A DNA stretch of 64,000 nt from Powellomyces hirtus (Eukaryota; Chytridiomycota; Chytridiomycetes; Spizellomycetales; Powellomycetaceae), in the NCBI GenBank assembly GCA_025526995.1, contig JAHLKG010000015.1, positions 62,001 through 126,000 of the forward strand, in the 5' to 3' direction. Positions 12,201 through 22,321 of the stretch are shown here, piece after piece (the stretch's first letter is position 1; every line of letters starts with the position of its first letter). The translations under genes and the position numbers were made by a program. The notes beneath the pieces are model-generated. The model saw only the letters and a program-made list of their open reading frames with translations. It had not been told where the DNA came from and ran no database searches.

Positions 12201-14209
12201 ACAACGCATCGCGACGAGCGTCTGGTCTCTTCAGCTCCGGCCACAAAGCGTCACCGAGCGGATCTTTCGGCCACAGCCACTCCAACTCAGCCACAAAGTC
12301 CTCTTCGATGAACTCTTCGGGAGTGACCCGAGGCGGAGGCGGCGCGGCCAGCGACTCGAACAGCTTTCGGAGCAACACGGTCTCAGGGTCCCCCCTTCCG
12401 GCGGTCATCCCGGCCCCGACGTCCGGATTCCCGTTCACCATCCTCCATCTCGGCCGCGACGGCGGCTCGTATACGCTCTATGCAGCCAACCAGGCCGAGC
12501 GACGCACGTGGCGTGACGTGATCGAGCAACAAAAGGCGCTTCTCACCGACCGTCGGAAACGCTTTGAGCTTGCTAGCGTTTGCGAGTCGTATTTTCCGGC
12601 TCACAACCGCGTGAATTCGTCAACCGTCTACAAAGACCAACTTCTTCTCGGAACGGACATGGGATTGTTTGTCGGACCACTGAATCCCTTTGCAAGCTCG
12701 ACTGAAGAATCCGTAGAATCAGCATCACCGGATGGTGTGCCCTTGACCCGTTCGTCCTCGGCCGTGTCATCCAACTCCATGTCCAAGAGGAATGCACTGA
12801 ACCCACGACAACATCACCTGGCACAACACCATTCGCAACCGCAACTCCAGACCCGGCGTCCGTCTTCGTTCGATCTTCTCAATCCCATTTCCGCCTCATC
12901 CAACCACCTCACAGCAGCGGGGTCCCTCGCCGGATTTCGCAAAGTTGTGGATCTGGAAAAAATTTCCCAAGTCGACGTCCTGCCTGACCACAACATGATT
13001 ACGCTCCTGGCTGAACGCGCGTTGTGGACATACCCGCTCGACGTGCTCAACGAAGCACAGAGTCCATCGGCAGGAGTGACCGCAGCTGGGACGTCAGTGG
13101 CGTCGTCCGCCATAGCCGCTCGCGCGAAAGGCGAGAAGATTTCGGCGCACTTGAATTTCTACAAGAATGGGGTATGCAAAGATCGGACCTTTATCTCGGG
13201 CGTGCGCCTCACGGCCCTCAACTCGACTGTGAAAATCTATGAACCGGTCGGTGCCGGTGAAGTTAAGAGACGAGGAAAAATTGGCAAGTTCTTTGCGGGT
13301 GCGGAGACTTCGGTCAAAACTTTCAAGGTATGAAGATAAGCTGGGGATGAGGAGCATCATCTGTGTCCCTTTGTACTTGTTCTGAATTTCTCGCTCGTCA
13401 TTCCACTAGGAATTCTACATCCCAGCTGAAGCCAGTTCGATTCATTACCTCCGCACAAAACTCTGTGTCGGCTGCTCCAAGGGGTTTGAAGTTGTGGATC
13501 TGGAAACCCTGATGCCTCAAGGACTGATTGACGCGGAGGACGATCGCATGGATTTCGTCAACAAGCGGGAAGGACTCAAACCCATATCGATCTTCAGATT
13601 GGGAAGCGGGGATTTCTTGTTATGTTACAATGGTACGTGTGAGGAAATTCGAAATGGCTACGAGAAACGAGACAAATAAGATAGAATCCGACTAACGCTG
13701 GTCATGGCATCTTTGTAGAGTTTGGATTCTACATCGATCGCTTTGGAAGTCGGACCAAAGGCGATGCGTTGATTCAGTGGGCGGGGTACCCTACCTCATT
13801 CAGTAAGTATCGGCTGCACAGGAATTGGATAGTTGCGCACCTGCCTAAGCCCTCCCCCCCCCACCTCTCTCCATTCGTCTTCTCCTAAACAGCGTTCTCT
13901 TCGCCTTACATCATCGCCTACGAACCCTCCTTTATCGAGATCCGCAATGTCGAAACCACGCTTCTGCAACAAATCATACCCACCGCCAACCTGCGCACTC
14001 TCAATTCAGAAACCCGCCACGTCGTCGTTGATGCCCTGCATGCCCCCGACATGCAGAATGTGTGTCGCCTCGTGCAGGTCGAGAACACCAGCAGCCCGAC
14101 CACGGAAGGAGGAGAAACTGAAAAGTATAAGCAGGCCCATCGGAGCAACGGCAAAGTGGAGGATGACAATTCGAGTGTGAATTCGGATCTGCCGCCTTAT
14201 TCATTTTGA
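9264..14209 (+). CDS. Rho guanine nucleotide exchange factor (DEP-DH-PH-CNH, Rom1/Rom2 type)
   Basis: Activator of Rho-family GTPases in the cell-wall integrity and polarity pathway, acting at the plasma membrane. Exons: 9264-10119, 10309-10877, 10964-11182, 11278-11841, 11918-12079, 12161-13327, 13410-13632, 13719-13802 and 13893-14209 (1386 aa, phases close). Residues 1-285, all in exon 1, are extremely Gln/His/Pro-rich. A DEP domain follows at about 329-416 (FRNKVPLGNRVKDSLDYNDC). The DH domain is at about 523-735, starting at RKRQEVIFETIQTEREFVAD and including FLARPTTRIGRYPLLL. A split PH domain is at about 738-920 (VFLFDHMLLLTKV ... YTLYAANQAERRTW) with a Ser-rich insertion. A CNH (citron homology) domain covers about 940-1340. 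This order is the yeast Rom2/fission yeast Rgf layout. The start MSHERGG is preferred over an in-frame upstream ATG in the CT-rich leader. Confidence 0.95.
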
Positions 14210-14594
14210 AGACGAAGAAGGAGGAGGAGAAGAGGAAGACGAAGAGGAAGCAGGGCGAAACACACGTATATATATACAGCAAAACACACCGCATTCACCC
14301 ACACCCGTGCGCGATATATAGAACCCTTAACCTGTGCGCTGGCGACACACATCCTTTTTACATGCACGCCCATCACTTTACATACAAGCTCCTTTCACTG
14401 CTTCTGTTTCTATGCATCTATTTTCGTTCTCTTGAGTCGATGTCGGATCGTTGTTGTGCGGCGGTCACAACGTTTTGGAATGCTAGGCCGTGTAGTAGTG
14501 GTCTACACGGACGGCCATGCCAAAGAATGAGGAAGAGATGTGAGAAAAGGAAAATCAAATAAAAAGCAATCACCCCCAATACCGAAACTCCTAC
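14210..14594. other. intergenic, convergent 3' ends
   Basis: Gap between the RhoGEF stop and the end of the CEP20-like gene. It holds an AG-rich stretch immediately after the stop (14208-14260) and a short TA run near 14267. Nothing else seen. Confidence 0.4.
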
Positions 14595-15005
14595 TTACAA
14601 GGAAGCCGGGTAGCCAGTGCTCTCCTCGACATTCAACTCCCTCATTGCATCCTTCCTCGTAACTTTCTCCGTGCCCGTCTCGGCAACAAAGACACTGAGC
14701 GCGTGGCGATAGCCCATTGCCGTGAGGTACTCTGCAACGAGGGCGTTGAGAAGGTGTGTTTCGCGTGGTTGTTGCTGTTGTTGTTGTAGGGTGAACGCTG
14801 GAGAAGTTTCAGGGTTGTTTAAAGCGTGGAAGATTTCGGAACGGAGGTGCGAGCGGAGGCTGGAGAGTGTGCCGGAAGTGGAGAGGGATGTGCGGAGTGC
14901 TGCGAGAGGGAGAAAGGGCGGCGCGCTGAGTGACGGTTTAAGGAAAACAATGTGAGAAGGAGGATTCTAGTACTTACCGTCTTTGAGTTCATCATAAGAG
15001 GACAT
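14595..15005 (-). CDS. CEP20/FOPNL-like LisH centriolar protein
   Basis: Small homologue of CEP20 (FOPNL/FOR20), a basal-body and centriolar-satellite protein needed for cilium assembly. Two exons, 14978-15005 and 14595-14899, give 110 aa. The intron acceptor cgcag at 14900-14902 was chosen because it is in phase and restores the family's N-terminus: MSSYDELKD then ALRTSL. Diagnostic segments are LRSHLRSEIFHALNN (human: LKARIRAEVFNALDD) and the LisH stretch HLLNALVAEYLTAMGYRHAL followed by SVFVAETG. A conserved RELNVEES follows, matching human HELNAFEES. The final codon is followed at once by TAA within a donor-like ttgtaagt, so a short extra exon is possible. This family is normally restricted to organisms with centrioles and flagella. 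Confidence 0.88.
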
Positions 15006-15635
15006 GGCTTGTTTTGTGAGCTTCACGGAAAAATGACGGGAAAGCGCAGGAGAAGGGGGAAGACGCGAAACGAAAGTGTGGCTTGTCGCGTCTCTCCAAA
15101 TGCGGATCCAAGTGGCTGGAGTGGTTGGCTGGATCGGCGCGTTCGCAGTCAAAGACTCTCTTGTGTTTCTTTCGACAAACGCTTTTTGTGTTCCGTCTCT
15201 TTGTCTTTTCGTCGGCAGGAACGAAGAAAAGTCAGGCGTAGGACATACGGGAACTAGAAAGAAAACCGAAAACATTACCACAGATATACTCTCTCGAAAT
15301 CGGATTGCTACAATTTTGGCATCCGCCCTTTTGGATCACCACCATATTTCGAAACCACAAATAAAAGTCCGCCACTGATGGATGTACGTTACGGATGCCA
15401 TAATTCGAGGCGGGTCCGCAATGTAGTGATTGCTTATTATCTGGCTGGGCGGAGCGGGTGAGCTGTGGGAAATGGGTTTGGACATGTTGTTTGCTGGAGT
15501 AGGATTTGGGAGGGGGGAATGAAGGTTTTACATGTCGCTGCCCTCGATTTTGTTTGGGCGAATATGTGATTCCAAGGGAAACTATTCAACAGCTGGCACA
15601 AACGTACTTACCAGTACGTATGCTTGTTACTTCAG
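15006..15635. promoter_or_regulatory. divergent promoter region, CEP20-like / CK2 beta
   Basis: Shared upstream region of two divergent genes. It includes an ataaaag element at 15361-15367. The first exon of the CK2 beta gene must lie here. A six-base candidate, ATG GAT at 15378-15383 followed by a gtacgt donor, fits the phase but is unproven. Confidence 0.4.
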
Positions 15636-16337
15636 GACGAAATCTCTGCCGGCTCGTCGGACAGCGCGGAATCCACCGCCTACTGGATCGAATGGTTCCA
15701 ATCCCTCAAAGGCAACGAATTCTACTGCGACATTGACGAAGACTACATTCTCGACCGGTTTAACCTCACGGGCCTCAACACGGAAATCCCGCACTATGCG
15801 CTCGCCTTTGACTTGATCACCGATGCCCTCGAAGACGATTTGGACGACAACACGAGAGTAGAGGTGGAGAAATCGGCTCGCCAGTTGTATGGCATGATCC
15901 ATGCGCGGTTCGTTATTACTGCTAGGGGACTCGCGAAGATGCTCGACAAGTTCCGTCATGCGGAATTTGGGCGTTGTCCTCGCGTGCTGTGCGAAAACCA
16001 GCCCGTCTTGCCCTGTGGATTGGCCGATACGCCGGGCATCAAATGCGTGAAACTCTACTGCCCGCGCTGCGAAGACGTGTACTCTCCCGTCGCTCGCCGC
16101 CACCTCGCGATCGACGGCGCCCATTTTGGAACCACTTTCCCGCACCTGTTTCTGCTCGCTTACCCCAACATGATCCCCACCAAATCGGCCAAACGCTACA
16201 TCCCAAAGATCTTTGGCTTCAAAATACATCAAAATGCCAAGGAGCAGAGACGTCAGGACGAAGTCAGGGAGGCTACCCCTGGTGCGCCCAGGTCCAACCC
16301 GCCAACAACACCGGCGTCTGTGCTCGATAGCCCGTAG
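15636..16337 (+). CDS. casein kinase 2 regulatory subunit beta (main exon)
   Basis: Regulatory subunit of the CK2 tetramer, which docks substrates and dimerises through a zinc finger. The exon opens after a ttacttcag acceptor and runs 233 codons to TAG. Family features in order are: the N-terminal YWIEWFQSLKGNEFYCDIDE; YILDRFNLTGL; the acidic-groove stretch DALEDDLDD; the ARFVITARGLAKMLDKF helix; and FGRCPRVLCENQPVLPCGL. The zinc-binding cysteines are CPRVLC and CVKLYCPRCEDVY (two CxxC-type pairs), and the dimer segment is HFGTTFPHLFLLAYP. It ends in KIFGFKIH plus a short Arg/Pro tail. Length and motif order match CKB/CSNK2B. The initiator exon is not certain; see the upstream region. Gene symbol left blank because paralogues (CKB1/CKB2) cannot be separated. 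Confidence 0.93.
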   Translation, partial: DEISAGSSDSAESTAYWIEWFQSLKGNEFYCDIDEDYILDRFNLTGLNTEIPHYALAFDLITDALEDDLDDNTRVEVEKSARQLYGMIHARFVITARGLAKMLDKFRHAEFGRCPRVLCENQPVLPCGLADTPGIKCVKLYCPRCEDVYSPVARRHLAIDGAHFGTTFPHLFLLAYPNMIPTKSAKRYIPKIFGFKIHQNAKEQRRQDEVREATPGAPRSNPPTTPASVLDSP

Positions 16338-16805
16338 AGACGGGGCGGAAGAGTTCAATCTCGGATGGACGTGTCCGGCGCTGCCTCCTCAGACATAATC
16401 TGGAAACCCCCCACTGTTTCTTGTCGCGTTTTAGCTGCCGTGGGCCAACTATACGACCGTCAGACCCCGTCCGTCCGTCTGTCCTTCCTTTGCTCACCCC
16501 CTGCGAGACTTCCTTTGGGCCCCCATCGTTCTTACCACATCCCACCATCCCGGGCGACATAAATCTCTCCTGTGTAATTCCCTGCCTAGCTCGTACATAG
16601 ACATACATCTTCACATCACCCGTCGTCTGTCGAGCTTGCCTTGTCCCCACCACACACTCTCTCCGACCTGCCTATCGTTGTATGCCACCGTGCATCCATG
16701 TAATATATATATATCCTGCTATCCTTACGCTTCTGTCCTCTTTCCGGTTCAGATGGTGGTATGAATATATGGTATTGTATTGTATGTATATACGAAAGAA
16801 AGAAC
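16338..16805. other. intergenic between convergent genes
   Basis: CT-rich 3' sequence of CK2 beta with a short TA run (about 16704-16713). No open frame of note and no clear regulatory element. Confidence 0.4.
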
Positions 16806-17722
16806 TCACTGACTCTGTGCCTGATGATGCTGGGCAGCCCACGCCTTCATCTTCTTAACCTCATTGACCAGAGCAGCTGGCGGAGGCACATGCACGCCGT
16901 GCTTGGTTTTAAGTCGATCCCACATGGTTGCAATTCCGACAAAGAATCCCTGCATCTCGCGTGGGACGTTGTTCAGGATATCTTGCCAAGCGACACTGGA
17001 TCTGTGGGCAAACGGTTCTGTTTTCCACTGGTCCAGCTCCTCCTGGGTGACCTCCACTAGGGAGAGAAAGGTGCACGGATTAAACGGAATGTGACATGTC
17101 TCCAGATGCATTAGTAAACACTTACTCTCCATTGCCTGAAGGTACAGTGCCATCAGGTTTTTCTTGACTTCCTGCAATATGGGGTCCCTTTCGCGCGGCG
17201 TGGCGGGGTGCATGGCGGGTTCCGCGGCTGGCGCAGGCTCGTCGGCCAGGGCAGCAGGCACGTCAACCGACCCCAGGGCTACCGGGGCCTCGACGGCCGG
17301 CTGTTTTCCTTTTCTCTTTGCCGCCATGATGTCCGCATACTGAGCCAAAGAAATATGAGAAGAAAGAATGGGATGGTTTTGAGAGGGGGGAGGAGAGCGC
17401 TTGCCGTTTTTCCTTCCGGGGAGTGTTCCTGTACGGGGGAGCCGGAGGGTGTTTCCTCACGAGCCATAACGATATCGAATTCTTCATCCTGCACCAGCGC
17501 GCAACGCTTTTGTCTCGCGTACTCTTCAACGTTGAAGGAGGAGGACGAGGCTGGGCCGGCGGTGTCCGAAGGCCGACGGATGGCGGGAGTGGGAGTGGTG
17601 GGAGCCTCTTGTTCCCAAGCGTGATGGACGCGGGGAGTCGGAGAGGCGGCAGTCGGAGAGGCGGGGGCGTCTTGTTCCCACGCGTGTTTGATCGGTGTTG
17701 TGTTTTTTCTCCAGTTGGACAT
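16806..17722 (-). CDS. unrecognised 260-aa protein
   Basis: Not recognised. Exons 17405-17722, 17126-17339 and 16806-17056 join in phase. The first intron (17340-17404) uses a GC donor (acg|gcaagc) with a good ctcag acceptor; the second is GT-AG. The N-terminal half is Pro/Thr/Ser-rich and contains an internal duplication of HAWEQ(D/E)AP. It is followed by SFNVEEYARQKRCALVQDEE and an Ala/Pro-rich linker after AAKRKGKQ. The C-terminal half looks folded and helical: RDPILQEVKKNLMALYLQAM, VTQEELDQWKTEP, AWQDILNNVPREMQGFF and ALVNEVKKMKAWAAQ. No signal peptide or membrane segment. Probably a soluble adaptor; function unknown. Confidence 0.65.
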
Positions 17723-17949
17723 GTTGTGTTGTGTGTTGTGGGAAGAGAGTCCCGACAGCTGTGTATATGTGTAAAAGTATGTAGAAAGGAGGCCAAGCCG
17801 GGGGGTGAAGTGAAGGGAAGGGAAGAGAAGAAAACGCTGCGTGGCGGCGCCTGTCAAGCCTAGAAATGTGTGGGAAAGCGCCGTTTGAGCAGATTTCTTT
17901 TTTCCTTGTCCCTTCACTTCCACAATGGAAGGTTTGACATTTGACAGCT

Positions 17950-18028
17950 TGACTGACTGACTGACTGACTGACTGACTGACTGACTGATTGACTGATTGA
18001 CTGATTGACTGATTGACTGATTGACTGA
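17950..18028. repeat. compound tetranucleotide/octanucleotide microsatellite
   Basis: About nine copies of gact are followed by about five copies of the 8-mer gattgact, which looks like a C-to-T variant of two gact units amplified on its own. It lies 230-310 bp upstream of the start of the 260-aa gene (read on the minus strand). Confidence 0.95.
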
Positions 18029-18268
18029 CACATAAAGACCAAAAGGGAACTGACTGACAGATTGCTGAGCGTTGAATTGCAAGAGAAAATGGAAGGGAAA
18101 AGGAACAAGCCCATATTGCATCCTACATCTATCCAGCAATTGACAGCACTCTGCGCATGTGGCTTGGCTCAACAAATGACAGGCGCGTTCGTCACATTAC
18201 GCGCAACAAGTCCCACTCACCAAACTAAACGCACGCATCAATTCTACAGATATTTCCATGTATCGTAA

Positions 18269-18284
18269 CCACACACACACACAC
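18269..18284. repeat. (CA)n microsatellite
   Basis: Eight CA dinucleotides, 12 bp beyond the stop codon of the PPR gene. Confidence 0.85.
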
Positions 18285-18295
18285 GAGCTACACCC

Positions 18296-21200
18296 TCAAC
18301 CCCCATCCGCAACTACCGCGCGGTTCAGCCCCCGACTAGCCCGGTACCGCTCAACCCTGACTCTCAAATCCTGCCGGTCAAACTTGCCCAAAAAGCTCAA
18401 AAGCGTGATAAAAGTCTTTTTTCCCGCTGTGGGCTCCCCACTCCTCTCAAGCACGACTTGCACCGCTTCCTCCAGCAGCTTATTGCGGCACAAACACTCC
18501 ACATAGGACGCCAGATGGTTTTCGCTCAGCGGTGCTCCCGTCGTGGTCCACTCGGTCCACAGCTGCCGGGCGCGGTGCGGGGCGCCCCAAAACCCACACA
18601 GGTCAAACAGGATGGCTGCTAGGGCGCCGAGGTCCGCGTGGATGTCGTGGCGGGAGGCGGGAAGGACGGCCCATGGATTGGGGACAGGCAGGGGGGTGTC
18701 GTCGTTGCTGGTGGTGGAGGGTGGTTTGAGATGCATCCAGATCCCCCATGCGGCTTCAAACTCGTTGGCGTGGTTCAATGCATTGATAACCGTGCTCCAG
18801 ACCCTGACATTGGGCTCCACGCCGCGGTTCCGCATCCCCTCGACCACTTCTCGAATTCGGGCCGTGTCGTTCCGGCGAGCCCAGTATTCCACAAACGGGT
18901 TAAACACGATTGCATCAAGGGCAATACCCATCTGGCCGGCCCTGTCAAGCACGTCCACGGCCGCGTCGTGTTTGTTGACCGACAAGAGCGCCTCGACCGC
19001 AACCGTGACAGTGACCGCATCAGGGTGCGCGCCCGCCAATTGCGCTTTCGCCCAGTACTCTCCCACGCCAAACACGTCGCCTTTCAATGCATGCGCGCGG
19101 ATCAGAGCCGTGTAGGTTCTCACGTCGGGGGAAACGCCCGCAGCGAGCATTGCATGAAAGTGGTCGAATGTCGCTGCCGTGTCGCCGGCGGCCGCGTAGG
19201 CGGCGATGAGTGTGTTATACGCGCGCGTCGAGGCGAGCGGTGGGTCGGTCGGGTCCACTTGAACCCGCTTTTCGAGGGCCGCGGTCATTCGCAGCACATC
19301 GCCCATCGCGGCATAGCTCTGCCAGAGGGTATCGTACGTAGACGTATCCACCTTCGATCCCATCGATTCCAACAACTTTTCGACCGCGACAACGTTGCCT
19401 GACCGCACATGCGCCGAGAGGAGAGTGTTCATGGTCCGCATGGTAGGCGCTAGACGTCGGCGGGGTAAATCGTCAAACAGTGAGACACACTTGTCCAAGT
19501 TGCCCGCTCTATCGTACGCAGCCATGAGGGCAGTAAAGACATAGATATCGGGTTGCATTCCCGCGGCCTCCATGCGATCAAACACTGCTTGCGCGCGGGC
19601 GGCATCACCGCGTCGCGCAGCGGCTGCAATCAAGGACGTGTAGGTGCGCTCGTTCATCGGAATCTTGTTGTCAAGCATCTCGTCCTGAAGCGCCGTAATC
19701 ATGTCCGGATCGTCTCGCGTGAGATAGAAATTGATGAGAGAGGTGTAAATGACGATATTGGGGACGACGCCCGCTTTGACCATTTGTCTCTTCAGCGCCA
19801 TGGCATTCACAGGGTCGCCGAGCTTCAAGTACCCATTGATCAGCATTCCCCACACGCTGACATCTGCCCCACGGTACTTGGCTCTGAGGGCGGTGAACCT
19901 CTTAATGGCCTTGGTCATCATGCCGAGGTTGACCAGCAGCTTGAGTTCGGTAGCATACGTATACTCTGTGACATCTGGTCTGTGAAATTGGAAGGCGTCG
20001 GTCCAGTACTTGTTGTAGAACCTGACTGTGTTTTTCTGGTCCGCGCACGCGTTGAGCATCTGGTTGTAAGTCAGGATGTTGGGCGCGACGCTTTCGTCCT
20101 GCTTGCCGGCGTTGACCATGTGGTGGACGAACTGCTCCGCTTCTGCAAATGTGGATTCCCGCAAGAGTCGGAGCAGGAAGAGATTTGCCGTTTGCGTCGG
20201 CGGGTAGACTCCGCATTTTATTCGCAGGGCAGAAAAACATTCAATCGCTTTCGCGAGGTTGTCGTGTTGGGCAAGACGATGGAGGATGACATTGCACGGC
20301 GCTTTATCGCCGATGGCGTCCAACCGCGCTTCTGAAAGGTATCTAATTCCCGCATCAATATGATTGGGCAACAACCTACCCAGCACCGAGTTCCGCGTCT
20401 TGTTTGTCACATTCAGTTTTCTCGTCTGCGGATCCCGCAAACTCAGAACGGCGTCCACAAGAGTTCCTGCCTGCGCGGCCTCGTCTAGCAGCCGGCGGTA
20501 GTCGCGCCGCGTAGTCCATGCCAGCCAGATGTTCGACGCTTCAGCGGCATCCACCAGTTGTATGTAGGTTGTCAAGGGACCTTGACCAAAGTGTACATAC
20601 TCTGCCACCCGCGCTCCGACCTCTGCGTGGCTCGACTTGATCAAAAGTTTGCAAAAGCTCAGGAACAGTGGAGGAGGTGGAAACGATTGCAGGCGTTGAT
20701 ATAGCGAATGAATCCACAGTGCATAGTCCACATCTCCCGACTGGATAGCCCGTATCATTGCTGTGGTGATGATGGAATAGATGTTCTTGTCGCGAGGCTC
20801 ATTAGTTTTGATCCAATGACTCAAAACTGGAGTGACCCACTCCACGTTGAGCGGTTCACGACCCAAGCTAATGAGCAATTTTGCAGTGTCAAAGTCTAGT
20901 GTCCCCAACGAGATGATATTATTGCAGGCCGCTTGTGCTCCTTCTGAATCGCCCAACCGACTCCGCATCTGCATGATGTGTCGGTACATGTCGCGGGTCG
21001 GTTCCACCTTGTCTTTCCGCATGTCTTTGAACGCACGTTCAATGGCTTCGGTGTCCGAAAGTGCGGTATAGCATCGAATCAACGCTGAATAAACACGCAC
21101 GTCATGTTGGAACCCCAACGCGGTCATGGTGTTTAGGATCTTCTCCACATACTTCAAACTCGCGCATTCGCAGAACAATTCCAAGAAAGTGACATAGATT

Positions 21201-22321
21201 TCGCGGGTGGAAATAGACCCTTCCGTCATCAAAAGTTCCGCCAAGACCTCTTCGATTTGCTTCGGCATGCCGAGCTCTGCAAAGCACTTTGCGTACGCGC
21301 GGCATGTGGATTTGCCCCATTTTATCCCTGCCGCCCGCGCGCAATGGAACAGTTTCTCCAGACCTTCGACGTGTCTATTTTGCAAGGCATAACGAAACTG
21401 GTCCTCGTACCATTCGTTGAATGGACGGAAGCCGTCTGCTGCCATGCGGTGCAAAATCACAGAGAGCGCAGCATAGTTCTGCTTTCTGAGACAATACGCT
21501 GCTAGAGTCTGGTAATTGTTTCCATTCGGCTGCAACCCTTCCGCAAGCATCGCATCCAGAGCTGCATTGATATCCAGTTCTTCCTTCCTGGAATGGATGA
21601 ACGCCTTCACGAGGTTGATGTACGCAATGCGGTGCACCGGGAAACCATTCTCTTTCATCTGCGCAATCCACCGTGAGGCCGCCGCAGTATCCGCCGCCAC
21701 CGCTTCGCATCGAATCAAGACATGGAACGTATCCGTATTCGGGGGCACACCGTTGCTTTTCATCTTGTCGAAAGCTGCCCGTGCATCGTCCACAGCGCCA
21801 TCATGCACCATCACGTCCATCAATGAATTCCACTCATATGTCCTCAGCTTGAGTCCAATTGTGTTCATAGTAGCGCAGACTGTCTCGACCCGACTTCGTC
21901 GCTCCAGGTGCACATGCTTGCGGAGGACGACGAGGAGCTGGCGGAAATCGCCTAGAGTCAGGTCTCGCAGTAGATCGGTCCGGTCACGCACCACGTCCAT
22001 GTAGCTAGCCCAGCAGTCTTCGCACGACGCATCGGGCCGGGCAATAGTCCATCGGAAGTGCGCGAGTCGGTCCTCGTGCGATGTACCTTTTGTTGCCGAA
22101 GATGCGAACCGAGGGGAGACGGTCCCGGCTATTCCATGCTGTTTGAGGTCCGCGATTCGCCGTAGGTAGAAGATTAGACTTTCGGCGGGTCGTACTAGTG
22201 TGCTAAAGGAGCGTCGGTCAAGAAGCAGGGGGCAGCTCTTGGTAATTCTTCGAGGTCCGGATTGTTCTAGACTGACGCATTGTGGCCGCAGTGGCACTTT
22301 TGGCAATTTGCGCATCAGCAA
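18296..22321 (-). CDS. large mitochondrial pentatricopeptide-repeat (PPR) protein
   Basis: RNA-binding organelle protein of 1341 aa in a single exon. The N-terminus is Arg/Ser-rich without acidic residues (MLMRKLPKVPLRPQ ... RRSFSTLVRP), as for a mitochondrial presequence. PPR repeats of about 35 residues run through most of the length. They are clearest in the last half, for example VWGMLINGYLKLGDPVNAMA, IYTSLINFYLTRDDPDMI, TYTSLIAAAARRGDAARAQA, VFTALMAAYDRAGNLDKC, TYTALIRAHALKGDVFG and VWSTVINALNHANEFEAA. By analogy it would bind mitochondrial transcripts to support processing, stability or translation; the target cannot be read from the sequence. It is notable as intronless among intron-rich neighbours, with high GC at third positions. 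No C-terminal effector domain (DYW, SMR) is visible. Confidence 0.93.
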   Translation of the reverse strand: MLMRKLPKVPLRPQCVSLEQSGPRRITKSCPLLLDRRSFSTLVRPAESLIFYLRRIADLKQHGIAGTVSPRFASSATKGTSHEDRLAHFRWTIARPDASCEDCWASYMDVVRDRTDLLRDLTLGDFRQLLVVLRKHVHLERRSRVETVCATMNTIGLKLRTYEWNSLMDVMVHDGAVDDARAAFDKMKSNGVPPNTDTFHVLIRCEAVAADTAAASRWIAQMKENGFPVHRIAYINLVKAFIHSRKEELDINAALDAMLAEGLQPNGNNYQTLAAYCLRKQNYAALSVILHRMAADGFRPFNEWYEDQFRYALQNRHVEGLEKLFHCARAAGIKWGKSTCRAYAKCFAELGMPKQIEEVLAELLMTEGSISTREIYVTFLELFCECASLKYVEKILNTMTALGFQHDVRVYSALIRCYTALSDTEAIERAFKDMRKDKVEPTRDMYRHIMQMRSRLGDSEGAQAACNNIISLGTLDFDTAKLLISLGREPLNVEWVTPVLSHWIKTNEPRDKNIYSIITTAMIRAIQSGDVDYALWIHSLYQRLQSFPPPPLFLSFCKLLIKSSHAEVGARVAEYVHFGQGPLTTYIQLVDAAEASNIWLAWTTRRDYRRLLDEAAQAGTLVDAVLSLRDPQTRKLNVTNKTRNSVLGRLLPNHIDAGIRYLSEARLDAIGDKAPCNVILHRLAQHDNLAKAIECFSALRIKCGVYPPTQTANLFLLRLLRESTFAEAEQFVHHMVNAGKQDESVAPNILTYNQMLNACADQKNTVRFYNKYWTDAFQFHRPDVTEYTYATELKLLVNLGMMTKAIKRFTALRAKYRGADVSVWGMLINGYLKLGDPVNAMALKRQMVKAGVVPNIVIYTSLINFYLTRDDPDMITALQDEMLDNKIPMNERTYTSLIAAAARRGDAARAQAVFDRMEAAGMQPDIYVFTALMAAYDRAGNLDKCVSLFDDLPRRRLAPTMRTMNTLLSAHVRSGNVVAVEKLLESMGSKVDTSTYDTLWQSYAAMGDVLRMTAALEKRVQVDPTDPPLASTRAYNTLIAAYAAAGDTAATFDHFHAMLAAGVSPDVRTYTALIRAHALKGDVFGVGEYWAKAQLAGAHPDAVTVTVAVEALLSVNKHDAAVDVLDRAGQMGIALDAIVFNPFVEYWARRNDTARIREVVEGMRNRGVEPNVRVWSTVINALNHANEFEAAWGIWMHLKPPSTTSNDDTPLPVPNPWAVLPASRHDIHADLGALAAILFDLCGFWGAPHRARQLWTEWTTTGAPLSENHLASYVECLCRNKLLEEAVQVVLERSGEPTAGKKTFITLLSFLGKFDRQDLRVRVERYRASRGLNRAVVADGG

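Larger units (their letters stand above)
17723..18295. other. promoter side of the 260-aa gene and 3' side of the PPR gene
   Basis: No gene seen. Contains the (GACT)n/(GATTGACT)n microsatellite at 17950-18028 and a CA run at 18269-18284. Confidence 0.5.

Noticed and set aside
15627..16358. 243-codon minus-strand frame
   Set aside because: Antisense shadow of CK2 beta, which has unambiguous motifs.
19553..20335. 260-codon plus-strand frame
   Set aside because: Antisense to the PPR repeats; GC-rich third positions create long opposite frames.
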